This document shows positions 24,001 to 34,497 of a stretch of 64,000 bases of DNA, in pieces (position 1 is the stretch's first letter; each line of letters begins with the position of its first letter). Made by a program: the position numbers and the translations under genes. The notes below the pieces were generated by a model, which saw only the letters and a program-made list of their open reading frames with translations, did no database searches and was not told the DNA's origin. This DNA is from Eupeodes corollae. Lineage: Eukaryota; Arthropoda; Insecta; Diptera; Syrphidae. The stretch spans positions 34,049,946 through 34,113,945 of the forward strand of contig NC_079148.1 of NCBI RefSeq assembly GCF_945859685.1, written 5' to 3'.

Positions 24001-27000
24001 CTTTACTCTAAAGGACTATGACGAATTTCTATTTTCGTTCATAAGAATGGAAGATTGCTCATGATGACAGTCGGACCACGTACGCACATGCATCAAGCCA
24101 TTGAAGTTATCAATATCAATGCTCATTAAGCTATTGGAAAATTAAGGACGTTTTCTCATCAAAACTTTGTCTGGATATAAAAATGCCGGTTGTGACGACC
24201 GAGACCGACACACCGAGGACGTATTTTACCACGAGACTTTAACGCAATACTAAATTTTGTTTAGTAGGTTTACGATATACTATATTAAACCTAGTATAAC
24301 ATGGGTGTAGCAAAAAGGGTATGTGTCTGTTTAGTATGAATGATTAGGACATGCCTTTCCTGTGATGTATACGACTCGTAGTATTTAGTATCTATGGTCA
24401 TTATTTTATAACGTGAAGTACTGTCGTTAATAAAGCAGAAAGAAGAATTTAATTTAGAGGAGCAGTTGCAATTTTAATTTGCAAACTTTTAGTCGCATGT
24501 TGAAAATACTAATTAACTTATAGCACAAGTTGTGTGTGAGTTTGTATAATTAGTTATATTTAAACAGAAAGAACAAAAACACTTTTTATATATTTTATTT
24601 AATTTTTCTTGAATTACTAGAAGCAATTAGCTTTTACTTAAATCTGCTTTTTTGTTTTGCTTTTTCGGAAAATACTACAAAAATTTAACGAACGGAAAAG
24701 TCCTTGTGAAAATGTAAGCTTAATTTAATTTAATATAAAATGAAGTCTAAGTCATTTCCATGTCAGAAGATGATAAAGATATTTTTTTTTTAATGATAGT
24801 TTTACTTTGACGTTTGTGAAATAAACAAAATACCTGTCAAAACTTTAGGTAGGAATGACAGTGTAGTTTATATTAACTTCTGTTCAGGAGATCCATTCTG
24901 ACATTTGATCATTTTATATCGACCCCACTAATTTTCTTTTCAAAAGCCTGCCTCATCTTACTGTCAATTTTTAACTGTCGAAATGGGCCGCAAATGTGGC
25001 AACTTTTTAACTGTAAAGGGTGTCCTAAATGTTTACATATATACATCATATTTGAATTTAAGTAAACTTATGTTTTATTAATTGAAAAAGAAGACTAGAT
25101 GCAAGGAAAAGAACAATGGACAAATGGCCTCCACGACATTGCCAGTATAAGCAAATTTTCACTGGGAGGATTAAAAATCTGCCGAAAAATTTAGATCTGC
25201 AGATTAGATCTTAAATCAGAAATAAATTAATTTATTTTGCCCCAAAAATGAGAAAACAGGGGATATTTGTGTTTTGACAGATCTAATCAAGAAGAAAACC
25301 CCATATGTCATCAAATGTCAAATAGTTTTATGTTTAGGGTTACCAACAACTTACTGCTAAAATATAGAAATAAACGTACTTTCTTCTATTTTCAGGAATC
25401 ATTTCCATGTGCTGGGTGGCTGGAACGATAGTCGGATTCTTGCCGCTTTTTGGTTGGCATGCCGACGTGGAAAACAATGCATCATGTCTTTTTGAAAAAG
25501 TCATGGACTACAACTATCTTGTTTTTCTTTACTTCGCCACAATAATAACACCGGCTCTGCTCTTGTTGGCTTTCTATGCCCACATATACCGTGTTATTAT
25601 TAAACAGGTTTATTTCAATCTAAATTAAATTCAAGTGTTATATTTTCTGACCCAGGTTTATTTCCAGCTGAGACAGATTGTAACCATGAATCCAGTTGGT
25701 GATTGCAGTCGAAGATCTTCATCAAATCAAATACATTCACTGCATCATCGAATGTGTCATGGCGGAACAATGCTTAGGGTTTTAGGTGCAGCTAGAAAAC
25801 GAGATGTTAAAGCCACGCAAAATCTTTCGATTATTGTTCTATTCTTTATGATCTGTTGGATTCCTCTGTATACAATCAACTGTATAAAGGCTTTTTGTCC
25901 GACTTGCTTTGTCCATCCTAAGTTGACGTTCTTCTGCATAATTTTGTCACATCTTAACTCAGCTGTCAATCCAGTGCTGTATGCTTATCATTTAAAGGAC
26001 TTCAGGGCAGCTCTCAAGACCTTGATTTTGAAGGTGATTGGTGTGGAAGTTCAACAACCAGTGGAGGTGGCACATCGGTTTTCTCTGGCTAGTCAACATC
26101 GTTTGCAATCGGTTGACCATAAAAGGTCGTCATTGCAAACGAGGATTTATATCGGTAAGGCTTCTTGATCACGCTTCTTTGCGTCACGAACCAAGTTCTT
26201 TATAATATCGTTTTATCATTTTAGATTCTCCAATTTGGTTGCGACAACAACAGCAGACGTTGAAAAATGACCTCACTGTCAAAATATGCCCCCGCAGTCC
26301 ATCCTGCATCACAAACAGTCTTGCTGGCGTCCATCAAACTGTTGCTGCAGTTGCATCTGCAACAGCTGAAATAGATCGTGGTGTTTGGAATATTATCGAA
26401 GCGTCCAGCTGTGCAGAAAAAGAGGATAACATTCAAAAACATCCATCGTCTTCAATCGAAGGACGTGAAAGTCCATATTCCTATGACAACCACAATTACT
26501 CATCCAGCCCCGATGAACTCGACTACGATGAAGTCTTCCTCAATAATCAAGAACAAAGTGTTTGTCAAGCAACAACTGCCACCTCGATTCATGACAGATT
26601 TCGTTCCGAGGACGATTCCATTAATGAAAAGTACAAATTAGCCCAAAATGCTCTAACAGATTCCTCAATGAGTGATTTTGAAATTCCCCGAAGTCACCTC
26701 ATTCCAGCTTCCAGTGAGACTACAGTCAGTTATAGCCCCTCGAATGTAGACTGCGAAAACTGCCCACCACTGACTATGAACACCGATATCACCAGGCATT
26801 CACCGAATATTTTTGTGATAGAAAATGACACAAATCCGCTATCGCCACCTGCGACGGGACACAAACCAAAATTTAGAAAGTCCCCTCGACTATCGGTGGG
26901 TTTGGTGGGAACCCGTGCTAAGTGTAGAATAACAAGGTCGTGCAGCTGTAACGGTGACACAGAACTAATATCTTCAAATAGTAATAATAGTATAAATATT

Positions 27001-27270
27001 TTAAGTAGTAATAATAACAACAACAACACAAACACCAACAACAGTAATAGTTTCGGAGAGAGATTCAGTCCACTGAAAACTATGAGCAATTTTATCTTTC
27101 CAACAACAGCGGCGGCGGTGGTTAAGCATTCCAGTTTTGTTCATATATTCACTGGAAGTAGTCCAGGTGAAAATAATCAAGAGCATCATCAAAAAATGGT
27201 CAGTCCAGATAGTTGTACGTCAAATAGTGGTGGAAAGATAGTCAGGCAGCGGCCAACTTCTGACAGTTAA
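15031..27270 (+). CDS. AdoR: Adenosine receptor, class A GPCR
   Basis: Coding exons are 15031-15526, 25396-25607, 25656-26154 and 26225-27270, phases agree, giving 750 residues. Exon 1 holds TM1-TM3: glycosylation site NIS at N16, GN in TM1, LAIAD with the TM2 Asp at about 95, Cys120 for the extracellular disulfide, and DRY at 144-146. Exon 2 has TM4-TM5 with the partner Cys. Exon 3 has TM6 (CWIP about 303-306) and TM7 (NPVLY about 341-345). Exon 4 adds a long Ser/Asn-rich cytoplasmic tail of about 350 residues, including an Asn run, as in dipteran AdoR; vertebrate receptors lack such a tail. Known role of the family: binding extracellular adenosine and signalling through Gs/cAMP. Retention of intron 3 (26155-26224) would stop at GKAS and remove the tail. 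Intron 1 is 9.9 kb. The name rests on TM similarity to adenosine receptors plus the long tail. Confidence 0.9.
16594..18378 (+). repeat. Copy 4 of the 172-bp-unit repeat, the longest complete copy, in AdoR intron 1
   Basis: It starts with CTTCCCATAGGAAGTTATTG and ends with GTGGGTCGCATCCCAGCCTC. An expanded CGTACGTC minisatellite lies at 16719-16802, followed by the CGACG-T7-CGTCG hairpin at 16804-16820. After about 350 bp of single-copy sequence come six AT-rich units. The word AAAAATCGAATTGAC or a close variant sits near 17223, 17397, 17554, 17727, 17889 and 18060, spacing 157-174 bp. The open frame across the minisatellite, with repeated VRPYVRTS, is a by-product of the repeat. Confidence 0.9.
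16719..16802. repeat. CGTACGTC minisatellite
   Basis: About nine to ten near-perfect tandem copies of the octamer GTACGTCC, itself close to a palindrome. The same tract is present but shorter in the other family copies, so its length is polymorphic between copies. Confidence 0.9.
18379..18722. other. Spacer between two repeat copies
   Basis: Ordinary AT-rich intron sequence; includes a short imperfect inverted pair around 18640-18670 (TGGCCGTTTGAAA / TTTCAAACGGTCA). Confidence 0.5.
18723..19977 (+). repeat. Copy 5 of the 172-bp-unit repeat, in AdoR intron 1
   Basis: It starts with CTTCCCATAGGAAGTTATTG and ends with GTGGGTCGCATCCCAGCCTC. The CGTACG tract is short. It has fewer AT-rich units than copy 4 and an internal deletion near 19670. 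A recent 26-bp tandem duplication is visible at 19567-19617 (TTTGAGATAATAGCTTC twice). Same orientation as copy 4 and only 344 bp from it. Confidence 0.9.
20270..21770 (-). pseudogene. Decayed Transib-family (RAG1-related) DNA transposase
   Basis: Three or more frames on the - strand together follow the Transib order. Frame 21752-21303 has GRLTKYFDQCCGKSRR and LSADLALSILTQAKL. Near 21300-21180 comes NITEFSADILLQSLVEN. Frame 21128-20895 has VIWVNPPPSSTRYCRPIRFQ. Frame 20893-20588 has MLDGKVAQHVSSSNCLICGA (the second catalytic Asp and zinc Cys pair) and GISPLYARIKCIKFILH. Then GYGSSNTGNTSRVFF, and YYMPSTVHKILMHLAE with PEEAQEIRNKNYR (the catalytic Glu region, matching the RAG1 Glu block). The segment that should hold the first catalytic Asp is deleted near 21180-21230 and replaced by a TCTAGTTCTA duplication. 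Frames are broken, so it is inactive. I recognise the family from motif memory; no search was run. Terminal repeats were not found. It lies in AdoR intron 1, antisense to the gene. Confidence 0.8.
20861..20918. repeat. Perfect 26-bp inverted repeat inside the Transib relic
   Basis: Arms 20861-20886 and 20893-20918 are exact reverse complements (left arm begins ACCATCCCAATAAGGATCG) around a 6-nt spacer. The sequence lies within the transposase reading frame, so a coding stretch has been copied in inverted orientation beside itself. This is what breaks the frame between the segments ending NRTIP and beginning DDPYWDG. Confidence 0.95.
21771..22229. other. AdoR intron 1 sequence, nothing recognised
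   Basis: AT-rich, no motif. It may contain the missing end of the Transib element, but no terminal repeat pair could be matched. Confidence 0.4.
22230..22700 (-). pseudogene. Mariner-type transposase fragment, minus strand
   Basis: Reading the - strand from about 22690, broken frames give KIIFSDKFY (first catalytic region), NEVTVWCGF, ARDVIGPYW, then after a deletion SCDLNW, FLKSQVYVNK and a C-terminal tail. This is the order of mariner transposases of the 'CDLTPLD' type. The middle with the second aspartate is deleted. It is an inactive relic in AdoR intron 1. Confidence 0.7.
22860..23230 (+). pseudogene. Mariner-type transposase fragment, plus strand
   Basis: From about 23040 the + strand shows ACDRLREDADFAKK, followed after a frameshift by IIFLDEGHFDLGGYVSKQNCR, the first catalytic aspartate region of mariner transposases, and a decayed continuation to about 23215. 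Opposite in orientation to the neighbouring fragment at 22230-22700, so it is a separate insertion or an inversion. Confidence 0.7.
23231..25395. other. Remainder of AdoR intron 1, nothing recognised
   Basis: No exon-like frame and no terminal repeats. The intron ends with a good acceptor (TTCTTCTATTTTCAG) at 25395. Confidence 0.5.
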
Positions 27271-28865
27271 AGTAGTTAGTTGGTGTAATGTCGCGATGTG
27301 ATTCCAAAGAATACTCATTTACTTCCAGTGTGTTGGAAAGTTAATTTTTGTTTACAGTTAGTCTTTTATATGAGTGTAGATTTTTTAAGTTAGTTCTAAG
27401 TTTTGTTTTAATTTTTCTCGCTAATTTCAGCTTGAAAAATCATTTATTGACTGGAAACAAAAAATCAAGGAAACTCAACAACTTTAAGTAGTACAATAAA
27501 AATAAAATACATTTAAGGATACAAACCAAATCAGAAGTTTAGTTTTAAAACAGTTTACGATAAATATTTTATTTCAACACTAATATTCCTTATTGGCACC
27601 TTAGACATAATAATTTTTTGAAATCTGAAAGTTCTTCCCCCTATTCTTAGACTGTGTTCTAATTTTAGTCTTTTAAGGCTACTCATTTTGAACTCTCAAC
27701 GTTTCTTATCTTTCCTACGACATATTTCAAAAGCTGAAGTTCTTATTTTTTAAGATATCTGTATGAGCGAGATAAAATGTCAAATGTTTAAATGTGAACA
27801 CCGTCTTACATTTCAGTTGGGATTCATTGAACTTCAAAGAGGCGCCATGTGAATACCAACTCTCTCTTGTTGCAATTTGACAGCAACAAGGTGAATTGAG
27901 TAAATTGTTTCAAAGTGAATTGTATCGTGGTGAGATTATTTTAGGTGGGATATTAGAAAACAGTGAATATATATATGATTTTTAAGTTCGTAGCTATGAA
28001 CGGAAATACTTACATATACGTCCAAGAAAATACATTAATTGGTTTCTCTTAATAAAATAAAATCTATTTTGGATAATGCACATGTTACACTAGGTAACAA
28101 TATGTTTTAAATACATGTACATAGTACAAAAAATTTGTTGAAATCCAAATTTACACAGAAAGGTTTCAAAATTGTATACCTAACCGTATTTCAATATAAA
28201 ATGTACCTATCTATCAAAAAATAATTAAACATATATTTTTGTCTAACAAATATAAAAGACTGTGATTCGGGTCGAAGAAAAGAAGTCAAAAAGAATATGA
28301 GAGCGAATATAAATGAACAAAATATAAATATCAAAACAATTGTGTTTTTTTTTTTATTTAAACTTTTGTAAATCTATAATTAATTGCTCAAGTATTAAAT
28401 TTTTAAGAAAATTATAAAATAAAATAATACAAAAAACTTTCTAAAGTTAAATATTTTATGAAATGTACAATGTACCTTTTTAGAGTATACTTTAGATTTT
28501 AAGATGTAACTATTTATGTAGTTTAAATGTGTATTTTTGATTATTTATACGTAATAATTGAAATATGTATAATGTTTAAAAAGAAAACAACAAAATCAAA
28601 CTTCATTTAGCATGTAACCGCATTTTTGTAAAATTAGATATATTATATATTGTAATTATATTTTATTTATTCATAAATATTATCTTGTTCAAAAATAATA
28701 TTTTAATAATTTAATATGTAAATTAATATAAAAATGGAAAAATTATATCATCGATATTTTCCAGTAAATAAATGTTGAAGCTTTAAATGGAAAATGCTTT
28801 TTTATTTTGTTCTGTGTGTTGAAGATTCACAGGTTATAAGTTAACTTAAACTTAACATATTTGGT
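27271..28865 (+). other. AdoR 3' untranslated region and downstream flank
   Basis: Two overlapping AATAAA signals lie at 27495-27500 and 27501-27506, about 225 bp after the AdoR stop, and mark a likely polyadenylation region. Further AATAAA-like words occur to about 28770, so longer 3' ends are possible. No gene is visible. Confidence 0.5.
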
Positions 28866-28877
28866 CATCCCGATCTT

Positions 28878-29190
28878 TTAAACAAACAAATAAATAAATT
28901 AGGTGGCACAACAGTCCATGAAGAACCAGGGCCTAGTGACTTACAACTCTCAACCATTCCTATGTGCGAGTAATGTTGTCAGAGATGATAGGGACCTACA
29001 GTTTATATGCCGCATCCGAACGGCTAATTTGAGAAAGCACTTTTCATGACAAGAATCACTCATGGAGGATTTGTCAATTCCTTGCAAGAGGCAGAACCCG
29101 TGAAAAAACTTTAGATGGCATAGGCAGGGATCGAACCCAAGAACCCTTGCATGACAGTCAAAAGCACTAACCATCACTCTACGGGTACTA
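28878..29190 (-). repeat. tRNA-derived SINE, full-length copy with target-site duplication
   Basis: The 12-bp duplication CATCCCGATCTT flanks it at 28866-28877 and 29191-29202. On the - strand it starts with a tRNA-like head (GTACCCG, then ATGGTTAGTGC and the B box GGGTTCGATCCC at about 29120-29135). A body with CTTGTCATGAAAAGTGC follows, and it ends in TGTTGTGCCACCTAATTTA plus an ATTT/GTTT tail. The intact duplication shows a real retroposition event. Confidence 0.88.
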
Positions 29191-30468
29191 CATCCCGATC
29201 TTCTTATTTCCCTATAAGATCGGAATATAAGAAGATCCCGATCATATGCATGAGGATTTTTCATTGATTTATATTTTTTCAGAATATCTATTTCCCCAAT
29301 TTCAGGTTTAATTGGAAATAGTTGATTTATTTTTGATTGAAGGGAGAATTTATAAATCTTAATTTTTGTGAGATTTAAACTGTCAATTTGACTGACATGG
29401 GTTGTGTTTTAATTGATAATAAGAATCTAAATTATGCCTCCATTTGTCAATGACCGAAGAAATGTTTAACAATTTAGTGTTCATATTGTTATTGCTGAAA
29501 GCAGTAATTTTTTTTAAGGAAATCAATAGATTTGTATTTCATTTTAAAGACGAAAGTATGCCATTAAAAATGAAAAATAAAACTAGCTCAATGATCACCG
29601 CATTTACGGTAATGGTTGTATTGTTTTTAAGTTGTCCAAATTCAAAGGATAACAGCTACAAAAGTGACACCTACCCAAATACAAACTCTTTTAAAAATAA
29701 CTTGAGCTAAGATTTTTGTCATCCATTTTTAATAAACTGTCAAACGAAGATTTGAAATGTTCAGTTATGTAGGTAAGCAATGATAAAAACGTTAAGATAG
29801 TTGTGGCAAAGATCTGCACTTGTTATTGACATTGCATACTTTTAAGACAAATGAAATGTTTCATCTTTTTACATAAGTGCATTATTTTTTAATTAAAAAT
29901 ATCTGCCCTTCTTGTGGCAAGTTATATAAATTGAAATCCAAATACGGTCTTATAATATTGCATCTTATAATTTTATATCTAGTAAAACTTGAAAATACAA
30001 TTCAACTGGTATTAATTAAGTGTTCAAGTAATTTGAAATTATATAATTGGAATGAAAACACACATAGTTTTGACTGTAAATTAATAAATATTTGAGTTTT
30101 TTTTATACTACTACGTATCTTGTAAGAATTACATGATCGGTATGAATAACAATATTCAATTCAAATATTTTTCGAAACATTTGACTTCGAAAGTTTAAAT
30201 TTAAAATAGAATAACAATGAATTAATCAATTTTTCGAATAAACAACCCAAGTGTTGTCCATACCTTAAATTCACATTCACCATTGTGAACTACCAACAAC
30301 TTCAACTGTCATTTTTCGAAATTGTGAATTTTGAAAAAAAAAATAAGAGGTTAGTTTGAAATGTCAAAACAAAAACGAATTTCTCAATTCTCACGTGTAC
30401 AGAATAGCACAGTAATTTTGTTTTAGATTAAGCGCGTTTATTTAATTTGTTTAATAATTTCGTAAAAA
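29191..30468. other. Intergenic DNA between the SINE and U3-55K
   Basis: At 29197-29237 an imperfect inverted repeat (GATCTTCTTAT / ATAAGAAGATC) flanks the SINE insertion point. The remainder is AT-rich with no supported gene. The last 150 bp must contain the U3-55K promoter and leader, but no core element was identified. Confidence 0.5.
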
Positions 30469-32605
30469 ATGTCATCTTTTTTCCTTAAAAACAAACCAAA
30501 AGCATCCAAAAAACGAAAGGTAACAATGCCTCTAGTAAAACGAATTCATATTTAATTTATTTATTTACAGCAAGAAGCAACAAAATCATCAAAAGCTCCC
30601 AAACAACTCAAGAAAACTAACCATTCAAAAGATGATGAAGAAATCGACAGCGATGATGCCTTCGATAGTGGCGAGGGTGAAGGTGGTGGCACCAATCAAA
30701 ACTACTTGAGTGATGAGGAAATTCCAGAGACTGCCCAGGACAAACGTCTCCGTTTAGCTAAGAAATACCTCGAAGAAATCGAGAAGGAAGAAAAATCGCG
30801 TGCCGAGGACAAAGAAGTCTATGACCATGTGTCACATCGTTTGCAAGAAGAATACCTCGAAAGTGTTGGCAAGCTACGTCGCCAAATCGCCGGCTCAATC
30901 GTCGGCTACAGCAAAGACAAAGTTCTTAAGCACAAAAAGCAATATCTTCCTATCACAGCTTTGGCATTGACTTCGGATGGGAAGTTCCTTTTCACAGGCG
31001 CTAAAACACAGCATGTCATTAAATGGGACTTGGCTACACTTCGCCCAATGGGTAGTTTCGATGTTCAACCACATACCGAAGATCCAGATCGAGGAATCAG
31101 CAGAAGATCGCATGTGATTGCGATGTGCCTGTCGACCGATTCGAAATTCCTAGCTCTCGCCGAAGGTGGCAATAACATTCAAATCTGGTGTCCTCAGGAG
31201 TTGAAACACTTGAAAACCTTCAAAGGGCATCGTGATGTAGTGACAGCTTTGGTCTTTAGGAAGGATACACATGAACTATACTCAGGAAGTAAAGATAGAT
31301 CGGTGAAGATTTGGTCAGTGGACGAGATGGCGTACATAGAGAGTTTGTAGGTGTTATACCTTCCTCCTGAGTTTCCTCGGTTACATTTATTTAAATCTGT
31401 TTTTCGTTAGGTTTGGACATCAAGCACATGTGACAGGCATTGACGCTCTGTCCAGGGAGCGTGCCATTACCTCTGGTGGCATCGATTGCAGTCTGAGAAT
31501 ATGGAAAATAACAGAAGAATCCCAATTGATCTACAACGGTCACCGAGGGAGCATAGAAGGTGTTAAGTTTATCAACGATGAGAACTTTGTTTCCTGCGGA
31601 AATGATGGGTGAGTTTTATTGTGCAACAATTTCAGGACAAAATTTGAACCTATGATAACTTTTTTACTTAAAGATCGCTTTGTCTTTGGAGTGCACTGAA
31701 AAAGAAATCACTTGTCACTCAACCCACAGTCCATGGTTTGCAAACAAACGGTGAAGCCAACTGGATATCGGCCCTGGCTGTTGTGGTAAATACGGATCTG
31801 ATTGCTTCCGGTAAGAGTTTTTTATTTTAAGAAGTTTCTGTAGGTATTGGATCAAAATTAGTTTAGACTCTTTTGAGAAAGTCGGCAATAAGTTGAACAC
31901 AATTTTATAGCTTCAAACCAGAAGCTTATAATACCTTCGAACCAGAAGCTTATAATGGCTTCCAGATGACGACGATTGTTGAAGAAATAAGCTTAACACA
32001 AAGGTCGCAACATTGACCGTTTGAATTTTAGAATTGTTTAAAATTCTTTTGATTCCGCCGAGGCCCAAATGATGTGTTTCGGTTTAGTAATTTGAGTTCC
32101 TAAAAAGCCGTAAATCTTTAAACCAATAGACTGGTTTAAAGAGATTAAACCAGAGAAGTCCCGTTTGCTTAATGATAGTATATTGAGTAAAAGTTCTGAG
32201 CAAGATCAAAGTTAAACTCGATGTAACTCGTGGAATGTTAACTCCACTTTATCTCGGTTGATATCGCCCTGAAAAATCAGAGCAACTCCTCGTTACCTTC
32301 TAAACTACTTTGACATCTTAAAACTGTCTTCTTTTATAAATATCAAGATTTTTTATCTCTCTTCCATATTTTTAGGTTCCTGTGATGGCTTCATTCGACT
32401 TTGGCAAATGAGTGACAATGGCCGTAAACTCACTCAAATCCTTGAAATTCCTGTGCCTGGATTCGTGAATAGTCTAACATTCAGTTCTGATGGCCTCAAA
32501 CTGATAGCTGGCATAGGTCAGGAGCATCGTTTGGGACGTTGGTGGCGGATAAAAGACTCAAAGAATCAAGTTTTAATTATTGATTTAAAAACAAATACAA
32601 GTTGA
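30469..32605 (+). CDS. U3-55K: U3 snoRNP-associated 55 kDa WD40 protein (RRP9)
   Basis: Coding exons are 30469-30519, 30571-31346, 31411-31608, 31674-31810 and 32376-32605, in phase, giving 463 residues. The ATG at 30469 starts a basic head (SSFFLKNKPKASKKRK), followed by an acidic Ser/Asp/Glu stretch typical of a nucleolar protein. About seven WD-type repeats follow (HVIKWDL, IQIWCP, GHRDVVTALVF, SVKIWSVD, GHQAHVTGIDAL, SLRIWKI, GSIEGVKF, GFIRLWQM). The frame ends in a basic tail with HRLGRWWRIK and ...DLKTNTS. RRP9 binds the B/C motif of U3 snoRNA and acts in 18S pre-rRNA processing. Identity rests on the head-to-tail layout and the RLGRWW-like end, which match RRP9. The last intron is the longest (565 nt). 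It is convergent with HPS1, 113 bp apart. Confidence 0.88.
31911..31956. repeat. Short tandem duplication in U3-55K intron 4
   Basis: A 22-nt sequence (CTTCAAACCAGAAGCTTATA...) is repeated once with one mismatch at a 24-nt period. No function is implied. Confidence 0.85.
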
Positions 32606-32718
32606 TTTTAAGGAAAAACCCACAAAATTTACTGTTTTTCTTTTTTATTTTGAAAACTTTACTCTTGAGACTAGAAAACATGATACGCCTTACAATATGT
32701 GGAATGTTATAAACTAAA

Positions 32719-34497
32719 TTACGCGATGTCCGAACCTCCACCCTCGCCAACAACGTCTGCGATAGTGGCCACCAGCCGTCGACAATGTTCTATTGCACAA
32801 GTTGTCGTAACCAGACCCAAATGCATGCAGAAGATCTCATAGCATTTGATCTTTCCGGGAGAGGTCTTGGGGAAGCCGATCTCGGTGAATTGATGGTAGA
32901 AGTCGGAGGCCAACAGTCCCGGAGCGTGTTGAGGTTTGGCAGCAGAATGATTGTAGAAATGACTCTGCAAATCGATGGGTTTCATGGCAACTGAATTCTG
33001 ATCCTCGAACCAGAGGAAGTACGAGTAGTTGAAGGTCTTGTCCTTCCACATGACGGTGGTGTGTCCCTTCTGCAAATAGGAGCGAGTGAATTCCACCATT
33101 GACCAAATGCGTGGAATCACTGGGACCATCTTCTCCTCCTTGGTCAGATCGGGAGCGATCATTGTGCCTTTGGTACGATTGATATAGATGAAGTGAACCA
33201 GCCCAGGGAACTCCTCCAGATATGATTCTATATTGAGATTTCGTTCGGCTTTGACACTGAGAAACTCGGAGAATTCTAGCAACTTGCCTTCGACGAAGGA
33301 AGCAACTTCTGGGATTTGCTCAAGGGCAATGTGGCTGCTGTCGCAACAGGTGCAGGTGAATAGCGATTTGAGGTCTTCCAGAAATGGTGGAATATTCGAT
33401 TCTATGCGTACGGCAATTTCTTTGTCGTAGTTCTTGAAATATTCGCTAAACATTTTCTTTATATTCTCCCATTTGGAGGCGAATTTTTTGTGACTACTCT
33501 CGATCTCGTCGCCGCGCAATTTTGCCTTCTTGAGGGCGTCAAGAGTTTGCTTCACAAAGACTTCCAGATTGTCGAAGGAGGTCTTGATGGCATCAGTGTC
33601 TCCCTGGACCTGGACATTGAGGATCTTTTGCAGCACGAAGAAGGTGTCGAATATACTGCTGGCTACCTGCAGATTACAATATTCCACCACAAAGATGACG
33701 ATCACTCCTTTTTCGAGTTCAGAGCAGTGAGCTATGCAGGGAACGCAGCCAGAAACAGTGCTAGCATGCTCGCCCTCGAGAAAGACCACCACAGTGCGAT
33801 TAAGCTGCTTAGTCTTCTTGGTCTTTTGAAGGGTTCGACCCAACAGTGAAAGGAATAAAATGTCGGACGCACTCAATCCCTGTGCAGTGCGAGACGAGTA
33901 CGAGCCAACAAACTTGCTGCTTATGAAGAGCAGAGCGTGCGATCGATTCGAACCCACGTCCTTAAGCTTCTCTGTCGTTACCTCCAGGGTGCGTTTGATG
34001 GAGTTCTTTATCTCAGCGTTAATCATCAATTGGGGAATCGCCTCAACATGCATTCCCTGATCGATGCGCGATAACGTCTCGTACGCATCAACCAAACCAT
34101 CAAATAACTCCTCCTGTACCTTGTCAGCGGCAAATAGATTCGGTCCATAGAGATGCCTGGCCAAAGATATGGCGACGTCACAGTTTCTGCGCATTACTTC
34201 AATAGGAACCTGTCCGATTTTAATAAATGAAAATCCTAGAAAATCACCAAAAGTGAAATTCAGATCCTCCTCACATTGAATGCTACTGTACGTATTATCG
34301 AATTGACAGAACATAATCCTCTGGGAACTGACCATTGGTGAGAATATTTGCAAAATTATATTCGAATCGATGGGAGTGTCTGGTGCATCGATGAGTCCTT
34401 GTTTTTCAGCGATTTCATGAATTTTCTGTGCGAGTTGACTGTTGAATTTTTTAAATACAACATCGTTGGAACTATTGAACACTATAATTCCGTTCAT
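32719..34497 (-). CDS. HPS1: HPS1 homologue, subunit of BLOC-3
   Basis: A single 592-residue frame, without introns, starts at MNGIIVFNSS and ends GGGSDIA. The N-terminal portion has the layout of a longin-like domain (beta strand, then FNSQLAQKIHEIAEK). The C-terminal part carries a block that I recognise as HPS1-specific: YLEEFPGLVHFIYINRTKG, then IWSMVEFTRSYLQKGHTT and FNYSYFLWFED. HPS1 pairs with HPS4 in BLOC-3, a guanine-nucleotide exchange factor for Rab32/Rab38-type GTPases in the biogenesis of lysosome-related organelles, such as pigment granules in flies. Length is shorter than the human protein (about 700), mainly in the middle. AATAAA on the - strand near 32642-32647 is a likely poly(A) signal. 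The absence of introns contrasts with its neighbours; I see no poly(A) tract or duplication that would make it a retrocopy. Confidence 0.88.
   Translation of the reverse strand: MNGIIVFNSSNDVVFKKFNSQLAQKIHEIAEKQGLIDAPDTPIDSNIILQIFSPMVSSQRIMFCQFDNTYSSIQCEEDLNFTFGDFLGFSFIKIGQVPIEVMRRNCDVAISLARHLYGPNLFAADKVQEELFDGLVDAYETLSRIDQGMHVEAIPQLMINAEIKNSIKRTLEVTTEKLKDVGSNRSHALLFISSKFVGSYSSRTAQGLSASDILFLSLLGRTLQKTKKTKQLNRTVVVFLEGEHASTVSGCVPCIAHCSELEKGVIVIFVVEYCNLQVASSIFDTFFVLQKILNVQVQGDTDAIKTSFDNLEVFVKQTLDALKKAKLRGDEIESSHKKFASKWENIKKMFSEYFKNYDKEIAVRIESNIPPFLEDLKSLFTCTCCDSSHIALEQIPEVASFVEGKLLEFSEFLSVKAERNLNIESYLEEFPGLVHFIYINRTKGTMIAPDLTKEEKMVPVIPRIWSMVEFTRSYLQKGHTTVMWKDKTFNYSYFLWFEDQNSVAMKPIDLQSHFYNHSAAKPQHAPGLLASDFYHQFTEIGFPKTSPGKIKCYEIFCMHLGLVTTTCAIEHCRRLVATIADVVGEGGGSDIA

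Noticed and set aside
32785..34060. Plus-strand open frames at 32785-34060
   Set aside because: They are antisense shadows of the HPS1 coding sequence.
32719..34497. HPS1 as a processed retrocopy because it lacks introns
   Set aside because: No poly(A) tract or target duplication is visible and the frame is fully open, so an ordinary intron-poor gene is simpler.
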